DNA from: Cupriavidus basilensis OR16
GTDB lineage: Bacteria; Pseudomonadota; Gammaproteobacteria; Burkholderiales; Burkholderiaceae
NCBI RefSeq assembly: GCF_000243095.1
Contig: NZ_AHJE01000016.1
Span: 1-64,000 of the forward strand
Length of the DNA: 64,000 bases
Direction: 5' to 3'
Below, piece after piece: positions 1-8,722 of the stretch (within the stretch, counting starts at the first letter, position 1; each line of letters starts with the position of its first letter). Below the pieces are notes generated by a model that ran no database searches, had not been told where the DNA came from, and worked only from the letters and a program-made list of their open reading frames with translations. The position numbers and the translations under genes are program-made.

Positions 1-495
1 GCGCGCAAGATCCTGGCGCTGCATGCGCTGACCGACGCGGAGCAAGGCATCACCACCAATGTGGGCTGCGTGAAGGGCGGCATCGTGCCCAATATGGTGG
101 CGCCGCATGCGCAGGCCGAGCTCGACGTGCGCTTCACCGCCGACACGGATATCGAGGCGCTGGTCGAGCAAGTGCGCGCCATCATCGAGGCCGAATCGCT
201 GCCGCGCACCAAGGGCCGGATCACCGAGATGCGCCGCACCCGGCCGATGACCCAGACGCCCGCGGACCTGCTGGCGCTGTACCAGCGCGGCGCGCGGCAG
301 CTGGGCTTCTCGGTAGAGGGCGAGTTCACCGGCGGCGCGGCCGATAGCGGGCTCACATCCTCGGTGGGCACGCCCACGCTGTGTGGCACCGGCCCGGTGG
401 GCGGCCATGCGCACACCGTGCGCGAGTACTGCGAGCTGTCCACCTTCGTGCCCCGCGCACAGGCGGTGGCGCTCGCCATCCTCGCACTGCGCTGA
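1..495 (+). CDS. M20 family metallopeptidase, C-terminal part (5' end outside window)
   Basis: The reading frame is open from base 1 and ends at a TGA, so only the C-terminal ~164 residues are seen. The segment contains the end of the dimerisation (lid) domain, with a beta strand reading AELDVRF, and the return to the catalytic domain with a GGHAHTVREYCE stretch. In M20 enzymes of the glutamate carboxypeptidase (CPG2) type this last histidine is a zinc ligand. The product is therefore probably a zinc-dependent amidohydrolase that removes a C-terminal amino acid from a small amide. The catalytic N-terminal metal site cannot be seen. It is followed after 52 bp by a broken Bug receptor on the same strand, which suggests a former uptake-plus-hydrolysis operon. 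Confidence 0.8.
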   Translation, partial: ARKILALHALTDAEQGITTNVGCVKGGIVPNMVAPHAQAELDVRFTADTDIEALVEQVRAIIEAESLPRTKGRITEMRRTRPMTQTPADLLALYQRGARQLGFSVEGEFTGGAADSGLTSSVGTPTLCGTGPVGGHAHTVREYCELSTFVPRAQAVALAILALR

Positions 496-547
496 GCCGG
501 GGCATTTTTGCCTGCATCCGATTTCTAACCACTTTCACCACACCGCC

Positions 548-1205
548 ATGCCGAACGTGCCATTCTCTCGCCGCAAGATCCTTCGTACCGGCCTCATCGC
601 AGCGGCGTGCGCGTGCGCCGCGCCGCTGGGCGCGCACGCACAGGGCGCCTATCCCTCGCGTCCCATCACGCTGGTGGTGCCCTTCCCGCCCGGCGGGTCG
701 GTGGACATCATGGCGCGCCAGTACTCGGAGCCGCTCTCGCGCATCCTTGGCGTGCCGGTGGTGGTCGACAACCGCCCGGGCGCCGGCGGCTCGGTCGCCA
801 CGCAATCCGTGGCGCGCAGCAAGCCCGATGGCTATACGCTGGTGGTCTCGTCCCAGAGCAGCCACCTAGCCAACCCGCTGACCCAGCCGAAGCTGGGCTA
901 CGACCCGATCAAGGATTTCGAGCCGGTCCGACGTGCCGACCATGGCCGAGCTGGGCTATCCGCAGCTCAACCTGAGCTCCTGGACGGGCATTGCCGCGCC
1001 TGCCGGCACGCCCGAGCCGGTGGTGCAAAAGCTCTACCAGGCGGTGCGCCAGGCCGCCAGCGAACCCGCCATGCAGACAGCACTGCGCGCGCGCGGCGTG
1101 TTCCCGCCCGAGGAGATGACCCCGGCCGCCTTCGAGCGGATGATGGCCGAGCGGATGCAGCGCTACGGCGAAGTGGTCCGCCGCGCCAAGATCTCGGCGG
1201 AGTGA
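548..1205 (+). pseudogene. Bug/TctC-family tripartite tricarboxylate receptor, internally deleted and frameshifted
   Basis: From ATG 548 the frame encodes a twin-arginine-like or Sec signal (SRRKILRTG, then AHAQ) and the N-terminal lobe of a Bug receptor (YPSRPITLVVPFPPGG). At about 930, after DFEPV, homology jumps to DVPTMAELGYPQ in another frame (from about 933), which runs to the TGA at 1205. Intact Bug receptors are ~320 residues; the two pieces sum to ~218. About 100 residues (roughly 290-300 bp) are therefore missing and the frame is changed, removing most of the ligand-binding cleft. The family supplies periplasmic carboxylate binding. The product should be non-functional. The convergent LysR gene begins its 3' end 11 bp away. 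Confidence 0.85.
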
Positions 1206-1215
1206 GCGCGGGGGA

Positions 1216-2196
1216 TCAAGGCTTGATGGTGGCCGCCCCGCCTTTCTCGCTCATCCCGCTCATCTCGCCCAAGCCGCCCGCGCGCAGCATGTCGATGACC
1301 AGTTGCATGGCGGGCGTGGGCGGGCGGCTCTTGCGCAGCACCAGCCCGTAAGGCGCAAGCCGGCCATGCAAGGCGACCGGCAGCGTGGCGATCATGTTCA
1401 GGTCTTCGTAGTAGCGGGCCACCGAGGTGGGCAGCACGGCGAGCATGTCGGACTCGCGCAGCACGGACAGCGTGGTGAGGATCGACGAGGTCTCCACCGT
1501 GCTCACCGGCGGCGGCACGCGGTTCTCGCGGAAGGTCTGGTCGATGATCTGGCGCATCGGGCTGGGATGCGGCTGGATGATCCACGCATATTCCGTCAAC
1601 GCGGCCAGTTTCAGCTTGCCGCGCTCCGCCGCCGGATGCCCAACGCGGGTGACGATCGACAGCGCCTCCTCCCCTAGCGTCTCGAACGACAATTCCTCCG
1701 CCGGCCAGCCATCGGGGATGCGGCCCAGCACGATATCGATCTGGTCCTGCTGCAACGCGTGCACCAGCACATCGCTGGTGTCGATCTGCACGATGATGTG
1801 CAGGCGCGGATGCGCTTGCTTGAGCTTGACGATCACGTGGGTGAGCAGGTCCGGCGCCGGCGCCATGACCGCGCCCACGCGCACCTTGCCCACGTCGCCG
1901 GCCTGGATGGCGACGAGCTCCTCGCGCAGTTCGTCCATGTCGGCAAAGACCACCCGCGCGTAGCGCATCACCGCCTTGCCCGATACTGTCGGGTCCAGCC
2001 CACGCGCGTGGCGCGTAAAGAGCGATACGCCGAGCGCGTCTTCCAGTTCCTGCAAGGATTTGGTGGCGGCCGGCTGGGTCAGGGCCAGCCCTTCGGCCGC
2101 CTGGCGCAGCGAGGGCGACTCCGACAGCGCCAGCATCAGTTGCAGGTGCCGCATGCGCAGGCGCTTGCGGATGGATGCGCTGGATGGGATGGTCAC
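1216..2196 (-). CDS. LysR-type transcriptional regulator
   Basis: Predicted 326-residue regulator. The N-terminal winged HTH reads HLQLMLALSESPSLRQAAEG followed by LTQPAATKSLQELEDALG, and the C-terminal half is a LysR substrate-binding domain (VRVGAVMAPAPDLL, IDIVLGRIPDG). I chose the GTG at 2196, because the next start (ATG 2154) would begin inside the first HTH helix; the frame stays open far upstream only because it runs antisense to the methyltransferase. It is convergent with the broken Bug receptor at 548 and divergent from the methyltransferase at 2467. By family rule it probably responds to a small carboxylate and controls the neighbouring Bug/M20 genes, but no target site was recognised in the 270-bp gap. 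Confidence 0.85.
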   Translation of the reverse strand: MTIPSSASIRKRLRMRHLQLMLALSESPSLRQAAEGLALTQPAATKSLQELEDALGVSLFTRHARGLDPTVSGKAVMRYARVVFADMDELREELVAIQAGDVGKVRVGAVMAPAPDLLTHVIVKLKQAHPRLHIIVQIDTSDVLVHALQQDQIDIVLGRIPDGWPAEELSFETLGEEALSIVTRVGHPAAERGKLKLAALTEYAWIIQPHPSPMRQIIDQTFRENRVPPPVSTVETSSILTTLSVLRESDMLAVLPTSVARYYEDLNMIATLPVALHGRLAPYGLVLRKSRPPTPAMQLVIDMLRAGGLGEMSGMSEKGGAATIKP

Positions 2197-2466
2197 CGCG
2201 ATAATCTCCGAGAATAGGCGGATGGCGAACTCCGCTGTTTTGCTTATCGCGAATTCTCGCACAGGGCGCTGGCGGCAAACACGGATTGCCGCTTCAGGCG
2301 CTTGCCGCACTTCGCGCATGCCGCCGCCCCGGCCCGAGGTGCTTTCGGGGCTGTTTGGCAGCATTTCCATGCATTTGGCGTCAGATTCCGGGCCGGCGGA
2401 GGGCATTTCGGGCATACTGAATGACTCCCTCCCATTGCGAAGCCGGCGTTCTGGCTTCCCCCCTCG

Positions 2467-3207
2467 ATGCCCGGCTACCAAACCAAGCAAGAGCGCATCG
2501 CCGTCGCGGGCGTTACCGACCTCGTCATTCGCTCGCTGCTGGACAAGCAGCAGTACTCCGACCCCCTTGGCGAGGCCGAACGCATGGGCATTTCTTCCGC
2601 CATGTGGCCGCTGTTCGGGCTGCTGTGGCCGTCCGGTGCGCACCTGGCCGCGCGTATGGCGCTGCGGCCGGTGGATGCCACCGAGCGGGTGCTGGAAATC
2701 GGCTGCGGGCTGGCGCTGGCCAGCCTGGTGGGACACCGCCGGGGCGCGGACGTGACCGCCAGCGACTGCCATCCGATGGCCGCCGCCTTCCTCGCGGAAA
2801 ACGTGCGCCTGAACGGCCTGGCGCCAATGAAGTACCGGCACGGGCACTGGAGCGCCGCGGAGCATGAGCACGACGCCCCTGAAGGCGCCGGCCCGGCCCC
2901 CGCCGAGGTCCACGGCCATTTCGACCTGATCATCGGCAGCGACCTGCTCTACGAGCGCGATGCCAACGCCAACCTCGCCCACTTTATCGGGCGGCATGCC
3001 AGCCCCACGGTCGAGATCTGGATCGTCGACCCCGACCGCGGCAACCGGCCCGCCTTCAACCGGCAGATGGCCGAGCAGGGTTTCGCCATGCGCGAGGAAA
3101 AGCTCGACCGCGTGGCCGCGCCCGGCGTCGATGCTTACAAGGGCCGGCTGCTGGTCTATCGCTGGGCCATGGCTCTGCCGCCGACATCTGGCCTGCCCCT
3201 GCCGTAG
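2467..3207 (+). CDS. class I SAM-dependent methyltransferase
   Basis: 246 residues with a Rossmann-fold methyltransferase core. The SAM-binding motif I is VLEIGCGLAL near residue 77, followed by the acidic strand end VTASDCHP and a motif IV-like DLIIGSDLLYE near residue 156. The arrangement resembles the Methyltransf_16 group (protein-lysine or small-molecule methyltransferases); the substrate cannot be told from sequence. No signal peptide is present, so it is cytoplasmic. It is a single-gene unit, divergent from the LysR gene and ending 31 bp before the convergent DapA-like gene. Confidence 0.8.
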   Translation: MPGYQTKQERIAVAGVTDLVIRSLLDKQQYSDPLGEAERMGISSAMWPLFGLLWPSGAHLAARMALRPVDATERVLEIGCGLALASLVGHRRGADVTASDCHPMAAAFLAENVRLNGLAPMKYRHGHWSAAEHEHDAPEGAGPAPAEVHGHFDLIIGSDLLYERDANANLAHFIGRHASPTVEIWIVDPDRGNRPAFNRQMAEQGFAMREEKLDRVAAPGVDAYKGRLLVYRWAMALPPTSGLPLP

Positions 3208-3238
3208 GGCCGCAATGCCCCACACAAGGTTCTGGTAG

Positions 3239-4141
3239 TCACGCCTCGCGCACGCCGCTGGCATGCAAGGCTACGCTCACTGCGTCGATCCCGTCGGCGT
3301 CGAGGTCCCGCAGCGGATGCCGCACATGGCCGCCGCGCCAGCCGCGCAGCTTCATGGCGGCCTTGGTGGACTGAGGCTGGCCAAGTTTGCGTGCGACTGC
3401 ACGCATCGGGTACCAGCGACGATGCAGGCCGCCGGCGTCCGCCGCGTTGCCAATACGCACCGCATCGTAAGTAGCCTTGACCAACTCAGGCAGCGCGCAA
3501 CTGTTGGTGGAACTGACGCCGTCGAAGCCGAGCACCAGGGGCCCAAGCATTACGAGGTCGGAAGCAGCCAGCACGCGAATGCGGCCACTTACGCGGCCGA
3601 CGAGCTGATCGACTGTGGTCGGATTGAGATCGCCTTGCTTGAGTGCGACCACTTGCGGCACATCGCACAGGCGCTCGATCAGCGGCACCGAGAGCGTGAT
3701 ACCGACGCCCGGCGCGTTGTAGATCATCACGCCGGTCCTGGATAGCGGTGCCACCTCTTCAAAGAAGCGCACGATCTGGCCATCGGTGACTTCCGACACG
3801 AACGGCGGCATCAGCATGGGCAATCCGCCAAGTTGGCCAGCCAGCGAGGTCAGCTCCTTCACCACGCGAATGTCCGCATGCGCTGTGCATAGCAACACGG
3901 GCACGCGATCGCTCACCACTTCCATTGCGTGGCGGAAGAGCGCTGCGCGCTCGGCGGTATCCATGGCCGGGAATTCACCGTAGGTGCCGCCGATCAGGAG
4001 GCCATCGTAGCCCAGGCCCAGCATGCGCTCGATGTTCTCCGTCAGCGCGGGGAGATCCAGACTGCCATCCGCCGCGAAGGGCGTGACTGCGATGTTGAAC
4101 AGGCCGCAGGTGCGCGCCTGCGATTCATCTTGAGATTTCAT
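3239..4141 (-). CDS. dihydrodipicolinate synthase (DapA)-family lyase/aldolase
   Basis: 300-residue TIM-barrel protein of the class I aldolase DapA/NanA superfamily. From the ATG at 4141 the Schiff-base lysine is Lys168 (VVALKQGD) and the catalytic tyrosine is Tyr141 (MIYNAPG). The usual Thr-Thr pair of DHDPS is Thr53-Tyr54 (GGTYGEF), so one threonine is replaced. This start is preferred over ATG 4156 because a GAGG lies 7-8 bases upstream. It is unlikely to be the lysine-biosynthesis enzyme: it lies downstream of a pxpA remnant in a catabolic region, and such paralogues usually cleave or dehydrate pyruvate-derived sugar or amino acids. The reaction is not predictable. Confidence 0.85.
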   Translation of the reverse strand: MKSQDESQARTCGLFNIAVTPFAADGSLDLPALTENIERMLGLGYDGLLIGGTYGEFPAMDTAERAALFRHAMEVVSDRVPVLLCTAHADIRVVKELTSLAGQLGGLPMLMPPFVSEVTDGQIVRFFEEVAPLSRTGVMIYNAPGVGITLSVPLIERLCDVPQVVALKQGDLNPTTVDQLVGRVSGRIRVLAASDLVMLGPLVLGFDGVSSTNSCALPELVKATYDAVRIGNAADAGGLHRRWYPMRAVARKLGQPQSTKAAMKLRGWRGGHVRHPLRDLDADGIDAVSVALHASGVREA

Positions 4142-4224
4142 AATGCCTCGGGTCAACCTTGTTACGTTTGCGGAGGGAAAAAGTAAGCGGGGCGAGCTGG
4201 GAATCGGCTGGCATACAAATAGGA

Positions 4225-4695
4225 CTAGAAATCGAGCTGGCTAAGCGGGCGAATGCGCACGCCATCGCCTTCCAGCGCAACGCGCACCGCCCTGGCAATG
4301 GCAACCCCTTGCGGGTTGTCGCCATGCACGCTGATCGTGTGGACCCGCAGGTCGGCCTTGCGACCGCCAACGGTATGAATTGCCTGCTCCCGAACCGTCT
4401 GCAAGGCACGCGCGGCAATCTGGTAGATCAGCATCTTCTCGATGTCGGCGGGACTATCCCCGATGATCTTGCGCCGGCCAAAACCGTTCAGATCGTTAAA
4501 GCCGGGGTGCGCACCAACATCGACGCCTCGCGACAGTGCCTGGGCCGCAGTCTGGTGCATGACGACGGCATCGCTGCCATGAAAGCCGCAGGCCACGTTG
4601 ACCGATGTGACGATGGCCAGCATGGCGCCGTCGCCCCCTATTTCATAAGAGCCGAAGCTCTCGCCCAGGTCTGAGTTCAGATCGACTTCCCGCAC
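4225..4695 (-). pseudogene. pxpA: 5-oxoprolinase subunit A (PxpA/LamB-YcsF) with large in-frame internal deletion
   Basis: Starts at GTG 4695 with a GGAGAAAG ribosome-binding site and encodes 156 residues. The N-terminal ~100 residues match PxpA (DLNSDLGESFG, ACGFHGSD, VGAHPGF), and the last ~55 match its C-terminus (VHGDNPQGVAIARAV). The centre, which should carry the HVKPHGALYN motif seen in the other two PxpA proteins of this window, is absent: the join lies at IYQIAA/RALQ near 4385-4395. About 95 residues are missing in frame compared with the intact 250-residue copy at 15086. PxpA forms the ATP-dependent 5-oxoprolinase with PxpB and PxpC; this copy has neither partner beside it and is probably inactive. 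Confidence 0.85.
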
Positions 4696-4726
4696 GTTCT
4701 TTCTCCGAAACGCCACCCGGCGCCGC

Positions 4727-4749
4727 TTGGTATACCACTGGCACGCAAA
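4727..4749. promoter_or_regulatory. candidate operator, probably for the GntR regulator at 8723
   Basis: The sequence contains the palindrome TGGTATACCA. Positions 4727-4749 match 11961-11983 at 20 of 23 bases (core TTGGyATACCA, then mTGGCACrCAAA). Both copies lie at similar distances upstream of an operon start: this one ends 75 bp before ATG 4824 and is also 32 bp upstream of the divergent pxpA remnant. TTGGTATACCAA-like palindromes are typical operators of FCD-type GntR repressors. The pairing with that regulator is inference. Confidence 0.6.
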
Positions 4750-4823
4750 ATGCATGCCATTTACCAGGCAGCAGAATCCTGATGGCCGCATCCCCAAAAT
4801 CGGGCATTTCAACTGGAGAAAGC

Positions 4824-5873
4824 ATGACAAGCAAGTTGCAGAAAATGGTTAGTACCGTGGCGGCTGCCGCGGCCTTGCTGGCAGGCGCAGCCCACGCTGC
4901 GGAGCTGAACTTCGCGAGCTGGGGCGGCGCCTACCAGGGCGCGATCCGCGAGGCCTGGTTGAAGCCGTTCGCCAAGGACACCGGGGTCAAGGTGACGGAA
5001 GACACCGATCCGCAAGTCGCGAAGATCCGCGCCATGATCGACACCAAGACGGTGAACTGGGATGTGGTGACGGAGAACAGCGCGCGGCTTACGCGCGGCA
5101 TCAAGCTGGGCGTGTTTGAAAAAATCACGCCCGAGATGGTGGATCAGAAGCACGTGATCCGCGGCGCGCGCAACGACTATGGCGTGCCGTCCGAGATCTT
5201 CTCGACCGTGGTGGGTTTCTCGTCCAAGACATTCCCCACCGGCAAGCCCCAACCTTCCACCTTCGCGGATTTCTGGGATGTGGCTAAGTTCCCGGGCAAG
5301 CGCACGCTGCAGGACGATCCGGCCACCGTCATCGAGGCCGCGCTGATCGCCGACGGCGTTGCGCCCGCCGACGTCTACAAGGTGCTCGCCACGCCCGCGG
5401 GCGTGGACCGCGCCATGAAGCAGATCGAGAAGATCAAGCCAAGCGTCGCCATGTGGTGGAAGAACGGCGCCGAACCGGTCAACGCGCTGGGCAGCGGCGA
5501 GGTCGTCATGGCGCTGGGCTGGAACGGCCGCTTCCAGGCCGGCATCGATTCCGGGCTGCCGATCCAGATGGGTTGGGGCAACGCCGTGGCGCAGGTTGGC
5601 TACTTTGCCCTGGTCAAGGGTGCGCCTCATCGCGACGAAGCCCTGAAGCTGCTGAACTACATGATCCAGCCGAAGAACCAGGCCGAGTTCAGCAAGCACA
5701 TCGCCTACGGCCCCACCACCGAAGCCGCCTTTCCCCTGATCGACGAGGCTCGCAAGCAGCGCCTGCCTTCCACGCCAGAGCGGCTGAAGAGCGCGTTGTT
5801 CCTCGATTCCGAGTTCTGGGAAAAGCAGGGGCCGGCCATCGTCGAGCGCTACAACCAGATCCGCGCACGTTGA
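4824..5873 (+). CDS. ABC transporter extracellular solute-binding protein (family 1, polyamine/opine type)
   Basis: 349 residues beginning at ATG 4824 behind CTGGAG. A Sec signal peptide ends near residue 25 (AGAAHA/AELNF), so the protein is periplasmic. ELNFASWGGAYQGAIREAW at the mature N-terminus is typical of PotD-like binding proteins for polyamines, opines, or aminoalkyl compounds. It heads an operon with a fused permease, an ATPase and a GntR regulator, followed by a DapA-like lyase and a D-aminoacylase, so the ligand may be an N-modified amino acid rather than a polyamine. A candidate GntR operator lies 75 bp upstream. Confidence 0.88.
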   Translation: MTSKLQKMVSTVAAAAALLAGAAHAAELNFASWGGAYQGAIREAWLKPFAKDTGVKVTEDTDPQVAKIRAMIDTKTVNWDVVTENSARLTRGIKLGVFEKITPEMVDQKHVIRGARNDYGVPSEIFSTVVGFSSKTFPTGKPQPSTFADFWDVAKFPGKRTLQDDPATVIEAALIADGVAPADVYKVLATPAGVDRAMKQIEKIKPSVAMWWKNGAEPVNALGSGEVVMALGWNGRFQAGIDSGLPIQMGWGNAVAQVGYFALVKGAPHRDEALKLLNYMIQPKNQAEFSKHIAYGPTTEAAFPLIDEARKQRLPSTPERLKSALFLDSEFWEKQGPAIVERYNQIRAR

Positions 5874-5983
5874 TTCGTACCACCGCGAGGTAACTGCATC
5901 ATGACAGGCACCGCCCTGCCCCTTCCCCCGCCTCGACCGCACCCGCCGCGAGGCAGGCGCGCCGCCGTCCGAGCCGCGCGGCG

Positions 5984-7606
5984 GTGCTCGCCAGCTTGCC
6001 GTTGCTGCTCTTCCTGCTGTGCTTCTTTGTCGGGCCCATCGCGGGCCTGCTCAAGGAAGGCTTCTATCAGGACGGCGTGGCGACGCTGGCCAACTACCGC
6101 CACCTGATCGACACGCCAATCTACCGGATCGTGCTGGGCAACACCTTCGCCATCGCCGCGGCGGTGACGCTGTCCTGCGTGCTGATGAGCTACCCACTCG
6201 CCTACCTGATGGCCAGCGTGCGGCCCAATGTGGCCAGGCTGCTGTTCTTCGCGGTGCTGCTACCGTTCTGGTCGAGCGCGCTGGTGCGCACCTCCGCCTG
6301 GATCGCGCTGCTGGGCAAGAACGGGCCGCTCAACGCCCTCCTGACCGGCGCCGGCATCCTCGACCAGCCGATGGCCTTCCTCTACAACTTCACCGGCGTG
6401 ATGATCGGCATGACCCATGTGCTGATGCCCTTCGTGGTGCTGCCGCTCTATGCCTCGTTCCGCTCGCTGGACCACACCCTGGTGCAGGCCGCGCAGAGCC
6501 TGGGCGCGGGATCGGTGAGCATCTTCAGCCGCGTGGTGCTGCCGCTGACCAGCCCCGGGGTGGTGGCGGGCGGCATCATCGTCTTCATGAATGCGGTGGG
6601 CTACTACATCACGCCCTCGCTGATGGGTGGCCCGGCCCAGCGCATGGTGGCCGAGCTGATTTCCTACAACATCACCGAGGAACTGAACTGGGGCCTGGCC
6701 GCGGCGTTAGCCGCCGTGCTGCTGCTCACGGTGCTGGCATCGCTGTGGCTCTTCAATCGCCTGTTCGGCCTGGACAAGCTGATCGCCGGTTCGGCTGGCA
6801 AGGGCAGCAGCACGTCGGGCACGGGGCGCACCCCTGGCGGGCGGCTCGCCGTCGCCGCCGGCATCGCCTGCGCCGTGTTCCTGGTGCTGCCGATCGTCAT
6901 CGTGATCCCGATGAGCTTCGGCACCACAGATTTCCCGGTGTTCCCGCCGCCGCAGTATGGGCTGCGCTGGTACGCCAGTTTCTTCGACGACGCCAAATGG
7001 CTCGATGCCCTTTGGTCGAGCCTGCGCGTGGGCGCGATCGTCACGGTGCTAGCCACCCTGCTTGGCACCGCCGCGGCGCTGGGCGTGCACAAGATGGCGT
7101 CGGCGCGCAAGGGCTGGCTTGATGCCCTGTTCGTCGTGCCAATGTCGGTGCCCGCGATCATCACCGCGGTGTCGCTCTACTACCTGCTGGCGCCGCTGGG
7201 CTGGGTGGCCAACTCGCTGGCGATCGTCATCGGCCATACCGTGCTGGCCACGCCCTACGTCTACATCACGGTACGCGCCGCGCTGCGCAGTTTCGATCCC
7301 AGCCTGGAACTGGCAGCGCTGAGCCTGGGCGCCCCGTGGCCGACCATGTTCCGGCTGGTGATGCTGCCGGCGCTGCTGCCCAGTCTCGTCGGCGGCGCGG
7401 TGTTCGCCTTCGTGACCTCGTTCGACGACGTCGTGATGGCGCTGTTCCTCACCACCATCCGCAACCGCACGCTGCCCAAGCTGATGTACGAGGGCCTGGC
7501 GCACGATTTCGATCCAACGGTGATCTCCGCGTCCTGCGTGCTGATTGCCGCCACCGCGCTCATCCTGATGGCCAACCAGTTGCTCGGAAAGAAGAAAGGA
7601 GCATGA
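5984..7606 (+). CDS. ABC transporter permease, two fused permease domains
   Basis: 540 residues from GTG 5984 with about twelve membrane segments. Two MetI-like domains are joined by a linker rich in Gly/Ser/Thr (GKGSSTSGTGRTPGG). Each half has an EAA loop: VQAAQSLGAG in the first and LELAALSLGAPW in the second, so it is a natural PotB-PotC fusion. The start is uncertain. A GAGG site precedes ATG 5901, whose frame (MTGTALPLP) is +1 offset, while the permease frame between 5930 and 5984 reads like normal coding sequence (STAPAARQARRRPSRA) without any ATG/GTG/TTG. The natural gene probably starts at 5901 and has a one-base indel in the C-rich run at 5919-5929. It overlaps the ATPase by ATGA. 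Confidence 0.85.
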   Translation: MLASLPLLLFLLCFFVGPIAGLLKEGFYQDGVATLANYRHLIDTPIYRIVLGNTFAIAAAVTLSCVLMSYPLAYLMASVRPNVARLLFFAVLLPFWSSALVRTSAWIALLGKNGPLNALLTGAGILDQPMAFLYNFTGVMIGMTHVLMPFVVLPLYASFRSLDHTLVQAAQSLGAGSVSIFSRVVLPLTSPGVVAGGIIVFMNAVGYYITPSLMGGPAQRMVAELISYNITEELNWGLAAALAAVLLLTVLASLWLFNRLFGLDKLIAGSAGKGSSTSGTGRTPGGRLAVAAGIACAVFLVLPIVIVIPMSFGTTDFPVFPPPQYGLRWYASFFDDAKWLDALWSSLRVGAIVTVLATLLGTAAALGVHKMASARKGWLDALFVVPMSVPAIITAVSLYYLLAPLGWVANSLAIVIGHTVLATPYVYITVRAALRSFDPSLELAALSLGAPWPTMFRLVMLPALLPSLVGGAVFAFVTSFDDVVMALFLTTIRNRTLPKLMYEGLAHDFDPTVISASCVLIAATALILMANQLLGKKKGA

Positions 7607-8673
7607 CGATGCAAGCCACTCTCTCGCCAACCGCGCCCCCGCCCTTTGCGGCGCCGCCGGTGCTGCACCTCTCCGAGCGCCCCGAGGCCCAGGGCAAGGA
7701 CATCTCGGTGCGCGCCGTGCGCAAGTCCTATGGTAGCGCGGTCGCGCTGCCGGATGTCTCGCTATCGGTGGCACGCGGCGAATTCTGTACCCTGCTTGGC
7801 GCCTCGGGCTCGGGCAAGACCACGCTGCTGAAGATCATCGCCGGCTTCGAAGCGCCCGACACCGGCAGCGTGCATATCGCCGGCCGTGACGTCACCCACA
7901 CGCCGATCGCCGATCGCAATATCGGCATGGTGTTCCAGAACTACGCGCTGTTCCCCCATATGTCGGTGTTCGAGAACGTAGCCTTTGCGCTGCGCATGCG
8001 GCGTCTCAACCACGACGACATCAAGCGGCGCGTCGGCGAAGCGCTCGAACTGGTGAGCTTGCAGGCCCTGGCAGCGCGCCTGCCGCGCGAGCTCTCGGGC
8101 GGGCAGCAGCAGCGCGTGGCGCTGGCCCGTGCGCTGGTCTTCATGCCTGACGTGTTGCTGATGGACGAACCGCTTGGCGCACTCGACAAGAACCTGCGGC
8201 AGGCGATCCAGTTGCAACTCAAGAAGCTGCACCACGACCTCGGACTGACGGTGGTCTTCGTCACCCACGACCAGGAGGAAGCCATGAACCTGTCGGACCG
8301 TATCGTCATCCTGGACCAAGGCCGCATCGTGCAGGCGGGCGCGCCCGCGGCGCTGTACCGCTCGCCCGACACGCCGTTCGTCGCGGGCTTCCTGGGTGAA
8401 TGCAACTTCCTCGAAGAACCCGCCCGCGTGCTCGGCATCCGGCCGGAAAACGTACGCGTTGGCGCGCAACTCGGCGCATCGGACGTACGGCACGAGGGCC
8501 GCGTGGTGGCGTCGACCTTCTGCGGCCTGCACTGGAAGGTCTTCATCGCCTGGCGGGACAGGACCATCGTCGCCTATTCGCCCGCCGGCAGCGCTGGTAC
8601 CGATCACGAGCCCGGGCGGCTCGTAGCCTGGGGGTTCAACTCCGGCGACGCCATGGCATTCGCCATCCAATGA
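7603..8673 (+). CDS. ABC transporter ATP-binding protein (polyamine/opine type)
   Basis: 356 residues; ATG 7603 overlaps the permease stop and has AAAGGAG upstream. Walker A is GASGSGKTT (residues 66-74), the signature is LSGGQQQRVALARAL, and Walker B is VLLMDEPLGALD, followed by the H-loop VFVTHDQEEAMNLS. The first ~33 residues are a low-complexity Pro/Ala extension. The C-terminal TOBE region is short: the usual ~30 residues between GECNFLE and the IRPENV strand are missing, which could be a deletion or a family variant. It energises uptake by the permease and binding protein encoded just upstream. Confidence 0.9.
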   Translation: MTMQATLSPTAPPPFAAPPVLHLSERPEAQGKDISVRAVRKSYGSAVALPDVSLSVARGEFCTLLGASGSGKTTLLKIIAGFEAPDTGSVHIAGRDVTHTPIADRNIGMVFQNYALFPHMSVFENVAFALRMRRLNHDDIKRRVGEALELVSLQALAARLPRELSGGQQQRVALARALVFMPDVLLMDEPLGALDKNLRQAIQLQLKKLHHDLGLTVVFVTHDQEEAMNLSDRIVILDQGRIVQAGAPAALYRSPDTPFVAGFLGECNFLEEPARVLGIRPENVRVGAQLGASDVRHEGRVVASTFCGLHWKVFIAWRDRTIVAYSPAGSAGTDHEPGRLVAWGFNSGDAMAFAIQ

Positions 8674-8722
8674 AGGCCGATGGGCACCAGCAGCGCGTCA
8701 CAACAATCACTACCGCACCAAC

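Noticed and set aside
2197..3264. N-terminal extension of the LysR gene to 682 codons
   Set aside because: The additional part is antisense to the methyltransferase and has no homology; the HTH begins near 2154.
3239..4141. Housekeeping dapA (lysine biosynthesis)
   Set aside because: The Thr-Thr pair is altered and the context is catabolic; called only as a family member.
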